A stretch of 64,000 nucleotides of DNA. Origin: Acidobacteriota bacterium. GTDB taxonomy: Bacteria > Acidobacteriota > Terriglobia > Acidiferrales > UBA7541. A model generated the notes under the pieces. It searched no databases, was not told the DNA's origin, and saw only the letters and a list, made by a program, of their open reading frames with translations. The DNA is taken from contig JAJPIE010000090.1 of NCBI GenBank assembly GCA_021324935.1, positions 1 to 64,000 of the forward strand, read 5' to 3'. This document shows, piece by piece, positions 1 through 9,075 of the stretch; the stretch's first letter is position 1; each line of letters opens with the position of its first letter. Made by a program: the position numbers and the translations under genes.

Positions 1-2
1 AG

Positions 3-104
3 CCCGTTGCGGCGGATTGGCAAAACGAGATTCACCCTTCAACGGCGGGATTCGTCAAGATCGCCAAGAAGTTTCAAGCGGCATTGGGAAGCTTTTGCCC
101 ATGA
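3..104 (+). CDS. C-terminal end of an SGNH/GDSL-type hydrolase (5' truncated by the window)
   Basis: An open frame runs from the window edge to a TGA at 102-104 and gives about 33 residues. It contains a W-x-NEIHP segment followed by GF..IA..F. That pattern is typical of the C-terminus of SGNH/GDSL esterases, where the HP histidine belongs to the catalytic triad. The rest of the gene lies outside the window, so substrate and full domain content cannot be judged. The family call rests on this short tail alone. Confidence 0.45.
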   Translation, partial: PVAADWQNEIHPSTAGFVKIAKKFQAALGSFCP

Positions 105-151
105 GTCCGCAAGTTTCTCTGTGCCGATACCGAGATTCCTTTTGAGGCTGG

Positions 152-1237
152 TCAAAAGAAAGACAGTTTGATGGTGAGGTATTTCTTGGGGTTTTTGCGG
201 AATTCGACGATGAATTCGCGCATGTCTTTGGAAAGCGCGGCGAGATTGTCGTAGAGCTGCGGATCCGTGAAGAGTTTGCCGGCGGTATTGCTGTTCTGAT
301 TCAGCTTGGAGGTCGCTTCCGCCAAGTTGCTGCTGGTGTCGCGGACCTTGTTGTACAGAGTCTCATCGGTGGCGAGTTTGCCGAGCGTGCCCTTGCCGGC
401 GCGGATATCACCCATAATGTTGTTGCCGTTTTCGAGAGCGGCTTTAGCCTGATCATACAGCGAAGGATCGTAGAGCAGCTTGCCGATAGTTCCCTTTTGC
501 GCCTTGACATCGGAAATGATCGAGTTCAAGTTGTCGAGGCCTTTGTCGGCCTTGGTGTAAAGCTCGTCCGTCATCAGGAGTTTGCCGACGGTTCCCTGCC
601 CGGACTGCAGGTTGCCGGCGATCTGATCGCCTTTGGCGAGAATACTGTTGAGATGGTTATAGGCGGACTCGTCGGTGAGGAGCTTGCCGAGATTTCCCCT
701 GCCGGCGTGAACGTCGGCGATGATGTCCTGCACTTCTTCGCTGAGCGCCTTGAGGTTCGCGAGAACATCGGCGCTGCGCTCAACCACTTCCTTGATGGCC
801 TTTTCCTCGGTGCCGGTAACCACCTGGCCTTCCTTGAGCGGAACGCCGGTGTAGCCGCGGGTGATGGTGACATAACGGTTGCCGAGGAGACCTTCGGTGA
901 CCAGCGAAGCCGTGGAGTCCGTCAGAATGTCGGATTGATAGCGACGGTCCAGCCGCATCACGACTTCGATGTTGCGCATGCGTTCCGGCGGCTTGCCGGG
1001 CACCCGCGGGACCAGGCGAATCGCTTCCACGTTGCCGATGTCCACGCCATCGAGCCGAACGGGCGCCCCGGTGGCAAGTCCCGAGACTTCTGGGAGAAAC
1101 GTTTTTAGCCGGTATTTAGGCCCGATGAAGTTGGAGCCAGTGACGTAAAAGATCCCGATGGCGAGGATCAAAAGCCCGACAAGAACGAAAAGCCCAACGC
1201 GCAACTCGGACCAGGTAATTTGTTTGCGCTGCGCCAT
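152..1237 (-). CDS. mlaD: MlaD-like MCE-domain lipid transport protein
   Basis: Predicted periplasmic substrate-binding component of a Mla/MCE phospholipid transporter. A short cytoplasmic N-terminus is followed by one membrane segment (about residues 13-33) and an MCE domain (about 40-120, with PEVSGLATGAPVRLDGVDIG). The C-terminal half (about 178-345) holds five repeats of roughly 35 residues around a G-x-GKL-x-x-D-x-x-LY core, likely a helical barrel or coil. It is the last gene of a minus-strand operon mlaE-mlaF-mlaD, 53 bases after mlaF. Length (361 aa) is greater than the E. coli MlaD because of the repeats. The family call is firm; lipid specificity is not visible. Confidence 0.9.
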   Translation of the reverse strand: MAQRKQITWSELRVGLFVLVGLLILAIGIFYVTGSNFIGPKYRLKTFLPEVSGLATGAPVRLDGVDIGNVEAIRLVPRVPGKPPERMRNIEVVMRLDRRYQSDILTDSTASLVTEGLLGNRYVTITRGYTGVPLKEGQVVTGTEEKAIKEVVERSADVLANLKALSEEVQDIIADVHAGRGNLGKLLTDESAYNHLNSILAKGDQIAGNLQSGQGTVGKLLMTDELYTKADKGLDNLNSIISDVKAQKGTIGKLLYDPSLYDQAKAALENGNNIMGDIRAGKGTLGKLATDETLYNKVRDTSSNLAEATSKLNQNSNTAGKLFTDPQLYDNLAALSKDMREFIVEFRKNPKKYLTIKLSFF

Positions 1238-1290
1238 CCGGCGAAACCCCCGTGTGCCGCGGAGAACTGGATACGAACACTATACAGGAA

Positions 1291-2127
1291 TCAAATCAAA
1301 AATCTCTGAAGATACGGGTCCTTGGAGTGCATAAGTTCCTCGGGTGTGCCTTCGAAATAGATGCGGCCGTCGCGCAAAACGAGGAAATGGGTGACGGGAC
1401 GAGCGGCTTCCGTCCCGGCGCCGCGCAAAACTCTTTTGGATTGCGGGTCGAAGTGATAGTGAGCCAGGCCGAAACCGTCCTGCAGGCGATGCGTGGCCAT
1501 CAGAGCGGTCACGCCGTAAACGTCCCGAAGGCGCAGGATCAGGCTGATGATGGTCTGCGAAGTAATGGGATCCAGGCCCGCCGTGGGTGAATCGTAAAGG
1601 ACGATGGGCGGGCGCGTGATCAGCGCGCGGGCGATCGAAACGCGCCGCCGCATGCCGCCGGAAAGCTCGGAGGGGAGCATCTCGCTAGTATGCGGCAGTT
1701 CGACGAACCGCAACACTTCCTGAACCCGGGAGTCGATCTCCTCTTCGGGAACCCGATCTTCATGCAGACGGTAAGCCACGTTTTCGCCGACGGTGAGGGA
1801 GTCGAACAGAGCGCCTTCCTGAAAAACAAAGCCGATCTTGCGGCGCACTTCCAGAAGATCGCGCTCATGCATGGCGGAGACGTCTTTTCCAAGAATAAAA
1901 ATGCGTCCATCGTCAGGACGCAGCAGTCCGGCGGCGAGTTTAAGGAGCAGGGTTTTTCCGCTGCCGGTTTCCCCAAGCAGGATGATGGTTTCGCGCTCCT
2001 GCGCGGAAAACGTCACGCCGCGCAGGATTTCGTGACCCGCAAAGCCGAGCCGGACCTCCTGGAATTCGATGGCGGGCTGGTTCGAAACCGGAAGAGTTGC
2101 GGTCAAAGAGGTGGACGAGGGCTGCAT
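1291..2127 (-). CDS. mlaF: Mla-type ABC transporter ATP-binding protein
   Basis: ATPase of the Mla lipid transporter, cytoplasmic, expected to pair with the MlaE permease encoded just upstream. Visible motifs are Walker A (GETGSGKT, residues 52-59), the Q-loop (FVFQEGALF), the signature LSGGM (155-159) and Walker B (VLYDSPTAGLDP, about 176-187). The residue after the Walker B aspartate is Ser, where the catalytic Glu is expected (D-S-P-T instead of D-E-P-T). The switch His is in MATHRLQD. The mlaE stop and this start are separated by 6 bases, so they are cotranscribed. Length (278 aa) is normal. Confidence 0.9.
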   Translation of the reverse strand: MQPSSTSLTATLPVSNQPAIEFQEVRLGFAGHEILRGVTFSAQERETIILLGETGSGKTLLLKLAAGLLRPDDGRIFILGKDVSAMHERDLLEVRRKIGFVFQEGALFDSLTVGENVAYRLHEDRVPEEEIDSRVQEVLRFVELPHTSEMLPSELSGGMRRRVSIARALITRPPIVLYDSPTAGLDPITSQTIISLILRLRDVYGVTALMATHRLQDGFGLAHYHFDPQSKRVLRGAGTEAARPVTHFLVLRDGRIYFEGTPEELMHSKDPYLQRFLI

Positions 2128-2133
2128 CAGAGA

Positions 2134-2976
2134 TCAGGAGAGTTTATCCGCGAGAAACAGAGCAAGCTTGGTGAGAAAGGTATCCGAAACGATGATGAGG
2201 ACGGAGGAAACCACGACCGCCTGGGTGGTCGCGCGGCCGACTCCTTGCGTACCGCCCCTGACGGTCAATCCCTGGTAACACCCGACCGTCGCGAGGATGA
2301 ATGCAAAAACCACGCACTTGGAAAATCCCTGCATGATGTCCGAAAACTCGAGAATCTTGATGGCGCGCTCCCAGAAGGTGGTGGCGCTGATGCGAAGAGA
2401 AAGAACGCTGGCGACCATGCCGCCAATCAGCCCGATGAAGACGGAAATGGTGGTGAGAAGAGGAAGCGTGATGAGCGTGGCGAGCACGCGTGGCGTGACC
2501 AGTTTGCGGCTGGGATCGGTGCCCATGGCGCGCATCGCGTCCACTTGTTCGGTAACCTGCATGGAGCCGAGTTCCGACGCAATGCCTGAGGAACAGCGGC
2601 CGGCAACGAGCAGGCCGGTGATCGAAGGCCCCAGTTCGCGGACCAGCGCCAGCGATACGATGTCTCCGGTGAGCGAAGCCTGGCCGAAACGCTCGAACTG
2701 CGCGCCGGTCTGCAGCACCATCACGGCGCCGATGAAAAATCCGGAAAGCAGAACGATGGGAAGCGAGCCGACGCCGATGATGTCCATTTGATCGACGGTG
2801 TCCTGCATGTAGCGCGGGCCGGTGGCGAGATTGAGGATGGAGTGGTAGGACAGCTTGGCGTAGTCCTGGACTTTTAGGACCGTGGTCTTGGTCAGATCCT
2901 CGAGGACTTCGCGGACCGAAGGCGCCTCGGGGGCGCGGGCTTCCTGACGAACCGCCTGAGTGGGAGTGTCTGCCAC
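2134..2976 (-). CDS. mlaE: Mla-type ABC transporter permease (MlaE family)
   Basis: Inner-membrane permease of the Mla lipid transporter and first gene of the mlaE-mlaF-mlaD operon. The family hallmark is clear in the middle of the protein: RELGPSITGLLVAGR, then SELGSMQVTEQVDAM. Several hydrophobic segments follow in the C-terminal half. Length (280 aa) fits the family (about 260-280). The N-terminal 50 residues are hydrophilic and variable. No regulatory site was recognised in the 240 bases between this start and the upstream esterase gene. Confidence 0.92.
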   Translation of the reverse strand: MADTPTQAVRQEARAPEAPSVREVLEDLTKTTVLKVQDYAKLSYHSILNLATGPRYMQDTVDQMDIIGVGSLPIVLLSGFFIGAVMVLQTGAQFERFGQASLTGDIVSLALVRELGPSITGLLVAGRCSSGIASELGSMQVTEQVDAMRAMGTDPSRKLVTPRVLATLITLPLLTTISVFIGLIGGMVASVLSLRISATTFWERAIKILEFSDIMQGFSKCVVFAFILATVGCYQGLTVRGGTQGVGRATTQAVVVSSVLIIVSDTFLTKLALFLADKLS

Positions 2977-3219
2977 AAGTTTCTCGCGAGTGATTCGAAG
3001 AAAGCCTAACCGGGGAGGGAGAAGGCGTCAAGGAGAGACTCAGAGAAGTTCAAAGTTCAAAAGTCAAGGATGAAGAGAGCAGAAGAGATTTAAGCCATCG
3101 GATGGTAGGAACCCACGGTTCATCCCAAGAAGGACGCGGGATGGAGAAGAGACCGCAAAAGGCACCAAGGATGCGGAGCCTCCAAGAACCTTAGGTTCGA
3201 GCCATAATCATGAAACCCA

Positions 3220-4335
3220 CTATTTCTTGGGAGTTGGTTTCCTTTCGACTGAATGGTCGAAGGAGAGGTTCTGCGAGAAGAAGGGGACGAGTTTAGTTTC
3301 GATGCGGTCGGCGATGTGGTTGAGATGATCGCCGTCGTAGATCTCGAATTGATGCGGGATGGAATAGCTGGTGAGGACCGCGTCGAGGTCCCTGGTGGCG
3401 AGGGTGATGCTGTGATCCTTGTCTCCGGCATCGAACCCGATGGCTTTGTAGCGACGGAGGTTGACGATGTATTGGTCGATCATGTGCAGCGGTTCGTTGG
3501 CGTGATATTTAGCAACGACCTCATCGACGAGCTTGCCGTCTTTTGTTGGAAGATCCAGGTAAAAGGGAGGATTTTTCGGATCGGGAGCCCAGGCCGCCGA
3601 AAGCGCAAAGAGAAGGCTGGGCAAGAACTCGAGCGCCTTGACGTCCTCAAACGTTTTGGCAGCTTCGGCCTTGGGACCGTTTGCAGTGAGCAGCGATCCC
3701 GGAAGAGCCATGCAACAAGCGCTGAGGAGATAGAAGCTCGAGAAGGTTTCCGGATGGCGCATGGCGATGCGCATGGCGCCATAGCCGCCCATGGAGTGGC
3801 CCGCGAGGCCACGGCTGGCCCGTGTGGGAATCGTCCGATAGTGCGCGTCAATATAAGGGATAAGCTCGTTGACGATGTACCCTTCCCAATTGCCAGTGGT
3901 GATGGAATTGGAATAGAAGCTGCCCTGGTAACGGGTGAACGCGTTGGGCGTCACAAAGATAATTTCGCGATTGCCGGGTTCCGCGAGCGCTTTGTTGACG
4001 ACCGTGGGGAGATTGATCCAATGCTTGATGGGACCGTACCACTTGTCGTCGCTGTCGGTGTAGCCATGGAAGAAGTAGACGACGGGGTAGCGACGATGAG
4101 GACTTTTGGCGTAGCTGGGCGGGAGATAGACGGAAACGGCGCGGTCTGGCGAATCGCCCTCGAGATTGCCTTCGAGCGATTTGCCGCGGACGGTGATGTG
4201 TTCGACGCTGCCGACAGGGCCGCCTGGAATGGCGGGGGCGTTTTGTGGCGCGGTGGGAGGTTCCTGCGCAAGCGAGGAAATGGCTGCGAAGAGCAAGAAC
4301 GCGAAAACGTGCGAAACCAATTTGATCGTTTTCAT
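3220..4335 (-). CDS. Secreted alpha/beta-hydrolase esterase (esterase D/antigen 85-like)
   Basis: Predicted exported serine esterase. The chosen ATG (4333-4335) gives a signal peptide (MKTIKLVSHVFAFLLFAAIS) ending near SLAQ; an in-frame ATG 33 bases upstream would add 11 residues before it and is less likely. The mature protein shows the esterase D/S-formylglutathione hydrolase-like fold markers: YPVVYFFHGYTDSDDKW (oxyanion side), nucleophile elbow GHSMGG (about residues 179-184) and a late GDHLNH with a candidate catalytic His. Length is 371 aa. It is divergent from aroC across about 140 bases. Substrate unknown. Confidence 0.82.
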   Translation of the reverse strand: MKTIKLVSHVFAFLLFAAISSLAQEPPTAPQNAPAIPGGPVGSVEHITVRGKSLEGNLEGDSPDRAVSVYLPPSYAKSPHRRYPVVYFFHGYTDSDDKWYGPIKHWINLPTVVNKALAEPGNREIIFVTPNAFTRYQGSFYSNSITTGNWEGYIVNELIPYIDAHYRTIPTRASRGLAGHSMGGYGAMRIAMRHPETFSSFYLLSACCMALPGSLLTANGPKAEAAKTFEDVKALEFLPSLLFALSAAWAPDPKNPPFYLDLPTKDGKLVDEVVAKYHANEPLHMIDQYIVNLRRYKAIGFDAGDKDHSITLATRDLDAVLTSYSIPHQFEIYDGDHLNHIADRIETKLVPFFSQNLSFDHSVERKPTPKK

Positions 4336-4477
4336 GGCAAAGGATGGTAAAAACACGCTGCACGGCAAGTCAATCGAATTGCCACAGAAAGCTTAGCCGT
4401 TGCCCGCCGGCTGAAAGCCACGCGGCAAAAGCGGCGCGCTGGACGGATATGCGCGTTCGCCGATACACTGGATGTTT

Positions 4478-5650
4478 ATGCTTCGCTTCTATACCGCGGG
4501 TGAGTCGCACGGGCAAGCGCTCCTGGCGTTTTTGTCGGGATTGCCCGCGGGACTGCGCGTGGAAATGGGCGTGATCAATCACGAACTGCACCGCAGGCAG
4601 TTGGGCTACGGGCGGGGCGGGCGCCAGAAAATCGAGAAGGATACGGCGGAGATTTTTGCCGGGGTGCGCCACGGGCAGACAATCGGCGCGCCCATTGCCC
4701 TGCGGATCGAAAATCGCGACTGGGCCAACTGGGAAAAAATCCTGCCGGTGGAGGCTTCGGAGGCGGCGGAAACGAAGTCGCGGAAGCTGACGGCGCCGAG
4801 GCCGGGACACGCGGATTTGGCGGGCTCGCAGAAGTTCCATTTCCACGATGCAAGGTACGTACTGGAAAGAGCTTCAGCGCGGGAAACGGCGGCGCGCGTG
4901 GCGGCGGGCGCGTTTGCGAAGCAACTGCTGAATGAGTTTGCGTTGGAGATCGCCAGCCACACCATCCAGGTGGGGCATGTGCGACTGGAGCGCGCCGCGA
5001 ACTGGGAAGAGATCCGCGACATCTGCAAGGATTTGGCATCCCCTCTGCGGTGCGTGGATGCGGCCGTGCAGGAAAAAATGAAAGCGGAAGTGGACGCGGC
5101 GCTGAAGGCCGGAGACACGGTCGGCGGTGTGTTTGAGGTTGTGGCGCACAACGTGCCGGTGGGCCTCGGATCGCACGCGCAGTGGGACGAAAAGCTGGAC
5201 GGGAAGCTGGCGCAGGCGCTGATGAGCGTGCAGGCGGTGAAGGCCGTGGAGATCGGCTCCGGGATTCTGGCGGCGGGTTCGTATGGGAGTGAAGTGCAGG
5301 ACGAAATTTCCTATGACCAGGCCGCGCGGAGGTTCCGGCGGTCGAGCAATCGCGCGGGTGGCCTGGAAGGCGGCATCACGAACGGCGAGGACCTGGTGAT
5401 CCGCGGCTACCTGAAGCCGATTTCGACGCTGCGCAAGGCGCTGGGCACGGCGGACATGGTAACGAAGGAGCCGGTGCAGGCGGCGTATGAACGTTCGGAC
5501 TGGTGCGTGGTGCCCGCCGGGGGTGTTGCGGGAGAGGCAATGGTGGCACTTGTGCTGGCCGATGCTTTTCTGCAAAAATTTGGAGGAGATTCGCTCGCCG
5601 AGACGCGGCGAAATTTCGAGAGCTATGGCCGACAAATCGACGAGTTCTGA
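4478..5650 (+). CDS. aroC: Chorismate synthase
   Basis: Converts 5-enolpyruvylshikimate 3-phosphate to chorismate, the last step of the shikimate pathway (needs reduced FMN). It begins MLRFYTAGESHGQALLAF, the conserved N-terminal signature, and carries RPGHADLAG, ARETAARVAAGAFAKQLL and GGLEGGITNGEDL further on. An ATG two codons upstream (4472) is also possible. Length (390 aa) is the usual length for the long bacterial form. The 3' end overlaps the def start by 26 bases, so translation of the two is probably coupled. Confidence 0.96.
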   Translation: MLRFYTAGESHGQALLAFLSGLPAGLRVEMGVINHELHRRQLGYGRGGRQKIEKDTAEIFAGVRHGQTIGAPIALRIENRDWANWEKILPVEASEAAETKSRKLTAPRPGHADLAGSQKFHFHDARYVLERASARETAARVAAGAFAKQLLNEFALEIASHTIQVGHVRLERAANWEEIRDICKDLASPLRCVDAAVQEKMKAEVDAALKAGDTVGGVFEVVAHNVPVGLGSHAQWDEKLDGKLAQALMSVQAVKAVEIGSGILAAGSYGSEVQDEISYDQAARRFRRSSNRAGGLEGGITNGEDLVIRGYLKPISTLRKALGTADMVTKEPVQAAYERSDWCVVPAGGVAGEAMVALVLADAFLQKFGGDSLAETRRNFESYGRQIDEF

Positions 5651-6209
5651 AAAGCTTGCGGCGGCCGCAGAAGCCACGGCAGTCGCCGCGCCTCTGCGCA
5701 AGATCTATCCCATTGTGAAGTACGGCGATCCGGTACTGGAAAAGCCCGCTTCGACGATTAAAAATTTCGACGCCGAATTGGAAACGCTGTCGGAAGACAT
5801 GTTCGCATCGATGTACGCGGCACAGGGCGTGGGGCTGGCGGCGCCGCAGATTGGCAAGAGCATCCGGCTGGCGGTGGTGGACGTAACCGGCGGGAAAAAT
5901 CCCGAGGCAAAAATCGTGCTGATCAACCCGGAAGTGACGCACGGCGAGGGCGAAGTTCGCGAAGAGGAAGGCTGCCTTTCGATTCCAGGATTCCGCGGCT
6001 ACGTGATGCGGCCGCAGTTTGTCACCGTGCGCGCGCAAAACCTGAAAGGCGAAACGTTTGAGATTCGCGGCGAAAACCTGCTGGCGCGGGCGTTCTGCCA
6101 CGAGATCGATCACCTGAACGGAATCCTGTTCCTGCAGCATCTGAGCATGCTGAAGCGCGACCTGATCAAGCGCAAGATCAAGAAGATGCGTAAAGAGGGC
6201 GAGTGGTAG
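5625..6209 (+). CDS. def: Peptide deformylase
   Basis: Removes the formyl group from the N-terminal Met of nascent proteins; Fe/Zn-dependent. All three motifs are present: GVGLAAPQIG (68-77), EEGCLSIPG (114-122, metal Cys) and HEIDH (159-163, two metal His and catalytic Glu). The ATG at 5625, inside the end of aroC, gives 194 aa. The open frame extends further upstream into aroC, but that part does not look like deformylase. The first 25 or so residues form an Ala-rich extension before the core. It is followed by fmt after about 40 bases, the classic def-fmt pairing. Confidence 0.95.
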   Translation: MADKSTSSEKLAAAAEATAVAAPLRKIYPIVKYGDPVLEKPASTIKNFDAELETLSEDMFASMYAAQGVGLAAPQIGKSIRLAVVDVTGGKNPEAKIVLINPEVTHGEGEVREEEGCLSIPGFRGYVMRPQFVTVRAQNLKGETFEIRGENLLARAFCHEIDHLNGILFLQHLSMLKRDLIKRKIKKMRKEGEW

Positions 6210-6246
6210 TTGGGGCGCGTCCCCGGGTGTTGCTCCCGTGAGGCGG

Positions 6247-7185
6247 ATGCGTCTGGTATTTTGCGGGACGCCGCAGTTTGCGGTTCCTTCCCTGAAGCAT
6301 TTACTGACACAACCTGAGTTCGAAATTCTGGCCGTGTACACGCAGCCGGACCGTCCGCGGGGGCGCGGACAGGACGTTTCGTTTTCGCCGATAAAAGAGG
6401 TGGCGCTGACGGCGGGAATTCCGGTGATGCAGCCGGAGAAGATCCGCGCGCCGGAAGTGGAGTCGCATCTTTGGAATCAGAATCTGGATGCGATTGTGAT
6501 CATTGCGTATGGGCAGATTATTCCCAAGCCGCTGCTGCCGATTCCGCGGCTGGGGTGGATCAACCTGCACGCTTCCCTGCTGCCGAAGTATCGCGGAGCG
6601 GCGCCCATCCACTGGGCGATTGCGAATGGCGAGACGCTGACCGGCAACACCACGATGCGCATCGACGCCGGCATGGACACCGGAGAGTTGCTGCTACAGG
6701 AAGAGACGCCGATCGGACGGGACGAGACTTCCCCGGAACTCGCCGCCCGGCTGGCGCAATCGGGAGCCGCGCTGATGAACGAAACGCTGCGCCGGCTGGA
6801 AAAGGGCGATCTGCCGGGGCGGCCACAGGACGATTCGCGGGCGTCGCTGGCGCCTATGCTGAAACGGGAAGATGGCCGGATCGAGTGGTCGCGGACGGCG
6901 CAGTCGATTTACAACCGCATGCGAGGGTTCGCGCCATGGCCCGGGGCGTACACGGAGTTTCGGGGACAGACGTGCCACTTGTGGGGGAAGCCCGTGGCCG
7001 GCCAAAAGGCAGAAGCAGCGCCCGGCACGCTGATTCCCGGAAAAGATTCCCTGCGAGTGGTTTGCGGCGAAGGCAGCCTGCTGGAAATCTTGTCCGTCAA
7101 ACAAGAAGGGCGTAAGCAGATTTCCGCCGGGGAATTTTTGCGGGGCACAAGGGTCCAGCACGGTGAACACTTTGGAAAACGCTAG
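6247..7185 (+). CDS. fmt: Methionyl-tRNA formyltransferase
   Basis: Transfers formyl from 10-formyl-THF to Met-tRNA(fMet). The N-terminal domain opens with MRLVFCGTPQFAVPSL and carries the catalytic region NLHASLLPKYRGAAPI (Asn, His) plus DTGELLLQEE. A C-terminal OB-like domain follows (PWPGAYTEFRGQ). The start could also be the GTG at 6238, three codons upstream. Neither start has an ideal ribosome site: a GAGG lies only 3 bases before the ATG. Length (312 aa) is normal. It is coupled in function with def directly upstream. Confidence 0.95.
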   Translation: MRLVFCGTPQFAVPSLKHLLTQPEFEILAVYTQPDRPRGRGQDVSFSPIKEVALTAGIPVMQPEKIRAPEVESHLWNQNLDAIVIIAYGQIIPKPLLPIPRLGWINLHASLLPKYRGAAPIHWAIANGETLTGNTTMRIDAGMDTGELLLQEETPIGRDETSPELAARLAQSGAALMNETLRRLEKGDLPGRPQDDSRASLAPMLKREDGRIEWSRTAQSIYNRMRGFAPWPGAYTEFRGQTCHLWGKPVAGQKAEAAPGTLIPGKDSLRVVCGEGSLLEILSVKQEGRKQISAGEFLRGTRVQHGEHFGKR

Positions 7186-7269
7186 TTTGCGCAAGGGGAG
7201 TGCCTGCGTCATACTCGGACTTTGTACCCACGCTCATTGAACGCGCGCCACACAGGAGCCAATCGAAAC

Positions 7270-9075
7270 ATGCATAGCCCGGCCGGAAACCTCAGTCCGC
7301 GAGGGAAGGGATTTTCTTTGCGCAAGCGTGCGGTGCAAGCGCTGGCGTGGTTGATTGCCGCGCAGCTTGCGGCGTATCCGCTGGCCGCCGCGCCCGCCGA
7401 TTCGGACAAACCCGCGAAGGCCACGCCGGATGTGGCACTGCAGGCGATGCAGAATGAACTGAACCGCGCAAAAGCGGACCTGACGAAGAGCGACCCCGCG
7501 CCGTATTACATCAGCTATACGGCCTACGACCAGGACCAGATATATGTCGCAGCGGCTTATGGCGCGCTGCTTTCGGACACCGCGGTAAAACGGCGGAGCG
7601 TGGATGTGACCATGCGCGTGGGCTCGCCGGACCTCGACAATACGCACGGGCAAAACCGCTCGAGCGGCATGAGCTCGGGTTCCCTGCCTTTGCAGGACGA
7701 TCCCGACGCCATCGCGCGAATTCTTTGGGAGTTGACGGACCGCGAATACAAGCGCGCAGCTCCCGCGTATTTGAACGTAAAAACGAACAAAGCCGTGCAG
7801 GCGGAGGAAGAGGATAAGTCTCCTGATTTTTCAAAGGAAGCGCCAAGCGTACATCTTGGCGAAAAACCGGAGGCGGTGACGTTTGACCAGAAGACTTGGG
7901 AAGAGCGGGTGCGGCGCGTCTCCGGGGCTTTCCGAAAATATGCCGATGTGTATTTCGCGACGGTCATCTTGCAGGCCGGAAGGTCGAACGCGCGCATGGT
8001 GTCGAGCGAAGGATTGGAAATCGAGACGCCGAGCGCTTCGGCGCGGCTGGTAATGGAAGCGATGACGCGGGCCGATGACGGCATGGATTTGCTGCGCGTG
8101 GAGACGTTCCAGGCGCCCACGGCCAGCGGCCTGCCCGGCGAAGCGGAATTGCTGGCAAAAACGGAAAAAATGGCCGCGGATTTGAAGGCGCTGCGGAATG
8201 CGCCCGTGGCGGAGCCATACGACGGCCCTGCCATGCTGAGCGGGCGCGCGGCTGCCGTTTTTTTCCACGAAGTGCTGGGCCACCGGCTGGAAGGCCACCG
8301 GCAGCGCGACGAAGAGGAAGGACAAACGTTCACCAAAAAAGTCGGGCAAGAAGTACTGCCGAAATTCCTGAGCGTGGTGGATGACCCGACGCTCGGCGAA
8401 ATCAATGGAGTGAAGCTGGCGGGAACCTACGAGTACGATAGCGAAGGAACGCCGGCGCAGCGCGTGGTGGTGATTCAAGACGGCGTGCTGAAGAATTTCC
8501 TGATGTCGCGCATGCCGATCAAGGGCTTTGCTCAATCAAACGGGCACGGAAGGAATCAACCTGGACTAATGCCGACGGGCCGCCAGGGAAATCTGATCGT
8601 CAGCTCCTCGCAAAGCGTGCCGGAAGCAAAGCTGCGTCAGATGCTGATCGACGAAGTGAAGAGGCAAGGCAAGCCGTATGGACTCTATTTCGACGACATT
8701 CAAGGCGGATTTACGCTGACGACAAGGCGGCTGCCGCAGGCGTTCCAGGTGCTGCCGGTGATTGTCTACAAAGTCTACGCGGACGGGCGGCCGGATGAAC
8801 TGGTGCGCGGGGTGGACATTGTGGGAACGCCGCTGGCGGCGCTGACGCGGATCATCGCCACGGGCGACACGCAGCACGTATTCAACGGGGTATGCGGCGC
8901 GGAAAGCGGCAGCGTTCCGGTATCCGCCGTGGCCCCGGCGATGCTGTTCAGCGAAATGGAAGTGCAGAAACGCGCGCACGGCCACGAACGGCCTCCCATC
9001 TTGCAGGCACCGGGCGTGGAAGGCCAGGAACCGGGCAATGGCAAGACGACAACATCGACGGGGGTGAAGCCGTGA
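7270..9075 (+). CDS. Secreted TldD/PmbA-family metallopeptidase, catalytic copy
   Basis: The ATG at 7270 is preceded by AGGAG and begins a protein with a basic N-terminus and a hydrophobic stretch (AVQALAWLIAAQLAAYPLAAA), i.e. an export signal, which cytosolic TldD lacks. It keeps the TldD metal site: HEVLGH (His333, Glu334, His338) and a late cysteine in VCGAESG (Cys542) matching the third ligand of TldD. About 601 aa against about 480 for E. coli TldD; the extra length is N-terminal. It overlaps the next gene, a degenerate paralogue, by 4 bases (GTGA), so the two probably act together. Substrate unknown; an envelope proteolytic role is inferred. Confidence 0.82.
   Translation: MHSPAGNLSPRGKGFSLRKRAVQALAWLIAAQLAAYPLAAAPADSDKPAKATPDVALQAMQNELNRAKADLTKSDPAPYYISYTAYDQDQIYVAAAYGALLSDTAVKRRSVDVTMRVGSPDLDNTHGQNRSSGMSSGSLPLQDDPDAIARILWELTDREYKRAAPAYLNVKTNKAVQAEEEDKSPDFSKEAPSVHLGEKPEAVTFDQKTWEERVRRVSGAFRKYADVYFATVILQAGRSNARMVSSEGLEIETPSASARLVMEAMTRADDGMDLLRVETFQAPTASGLPGEAELLAKTEKMAADLKALRNAPVAEPYDGPAMLSGRAAAVFFHEVLGHRLEGHRQRDEEEGQTFTKKVGQEVLPKFLSVVDDPTLGEINGVKLAGTYEYDSEGTPAQRVVVIQDGVLKNFLMSRMPIKGFAQSNGHGRNQPGLMPTGRQGNLIVSSSQSVPEAKLRQMLIDEVKRQGKPYGLYFDDIQGGFTLTTRRLPQAFQVLPVIVYKVYADGRPDELVRGVDIVGTPLAALTRIIATGDTQHVFNGVCGAESGSVPVSAVAPAMLFSEMEVQKRAHGHERPPILQAPGVEGQEPGNGKTTTSTGVKP

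Noticed and set aside
4478..6209. aroC-def overlap as an anomaly
   Set aside because: A 26-base overlap of same-strand genes is ordinary translational coupling.
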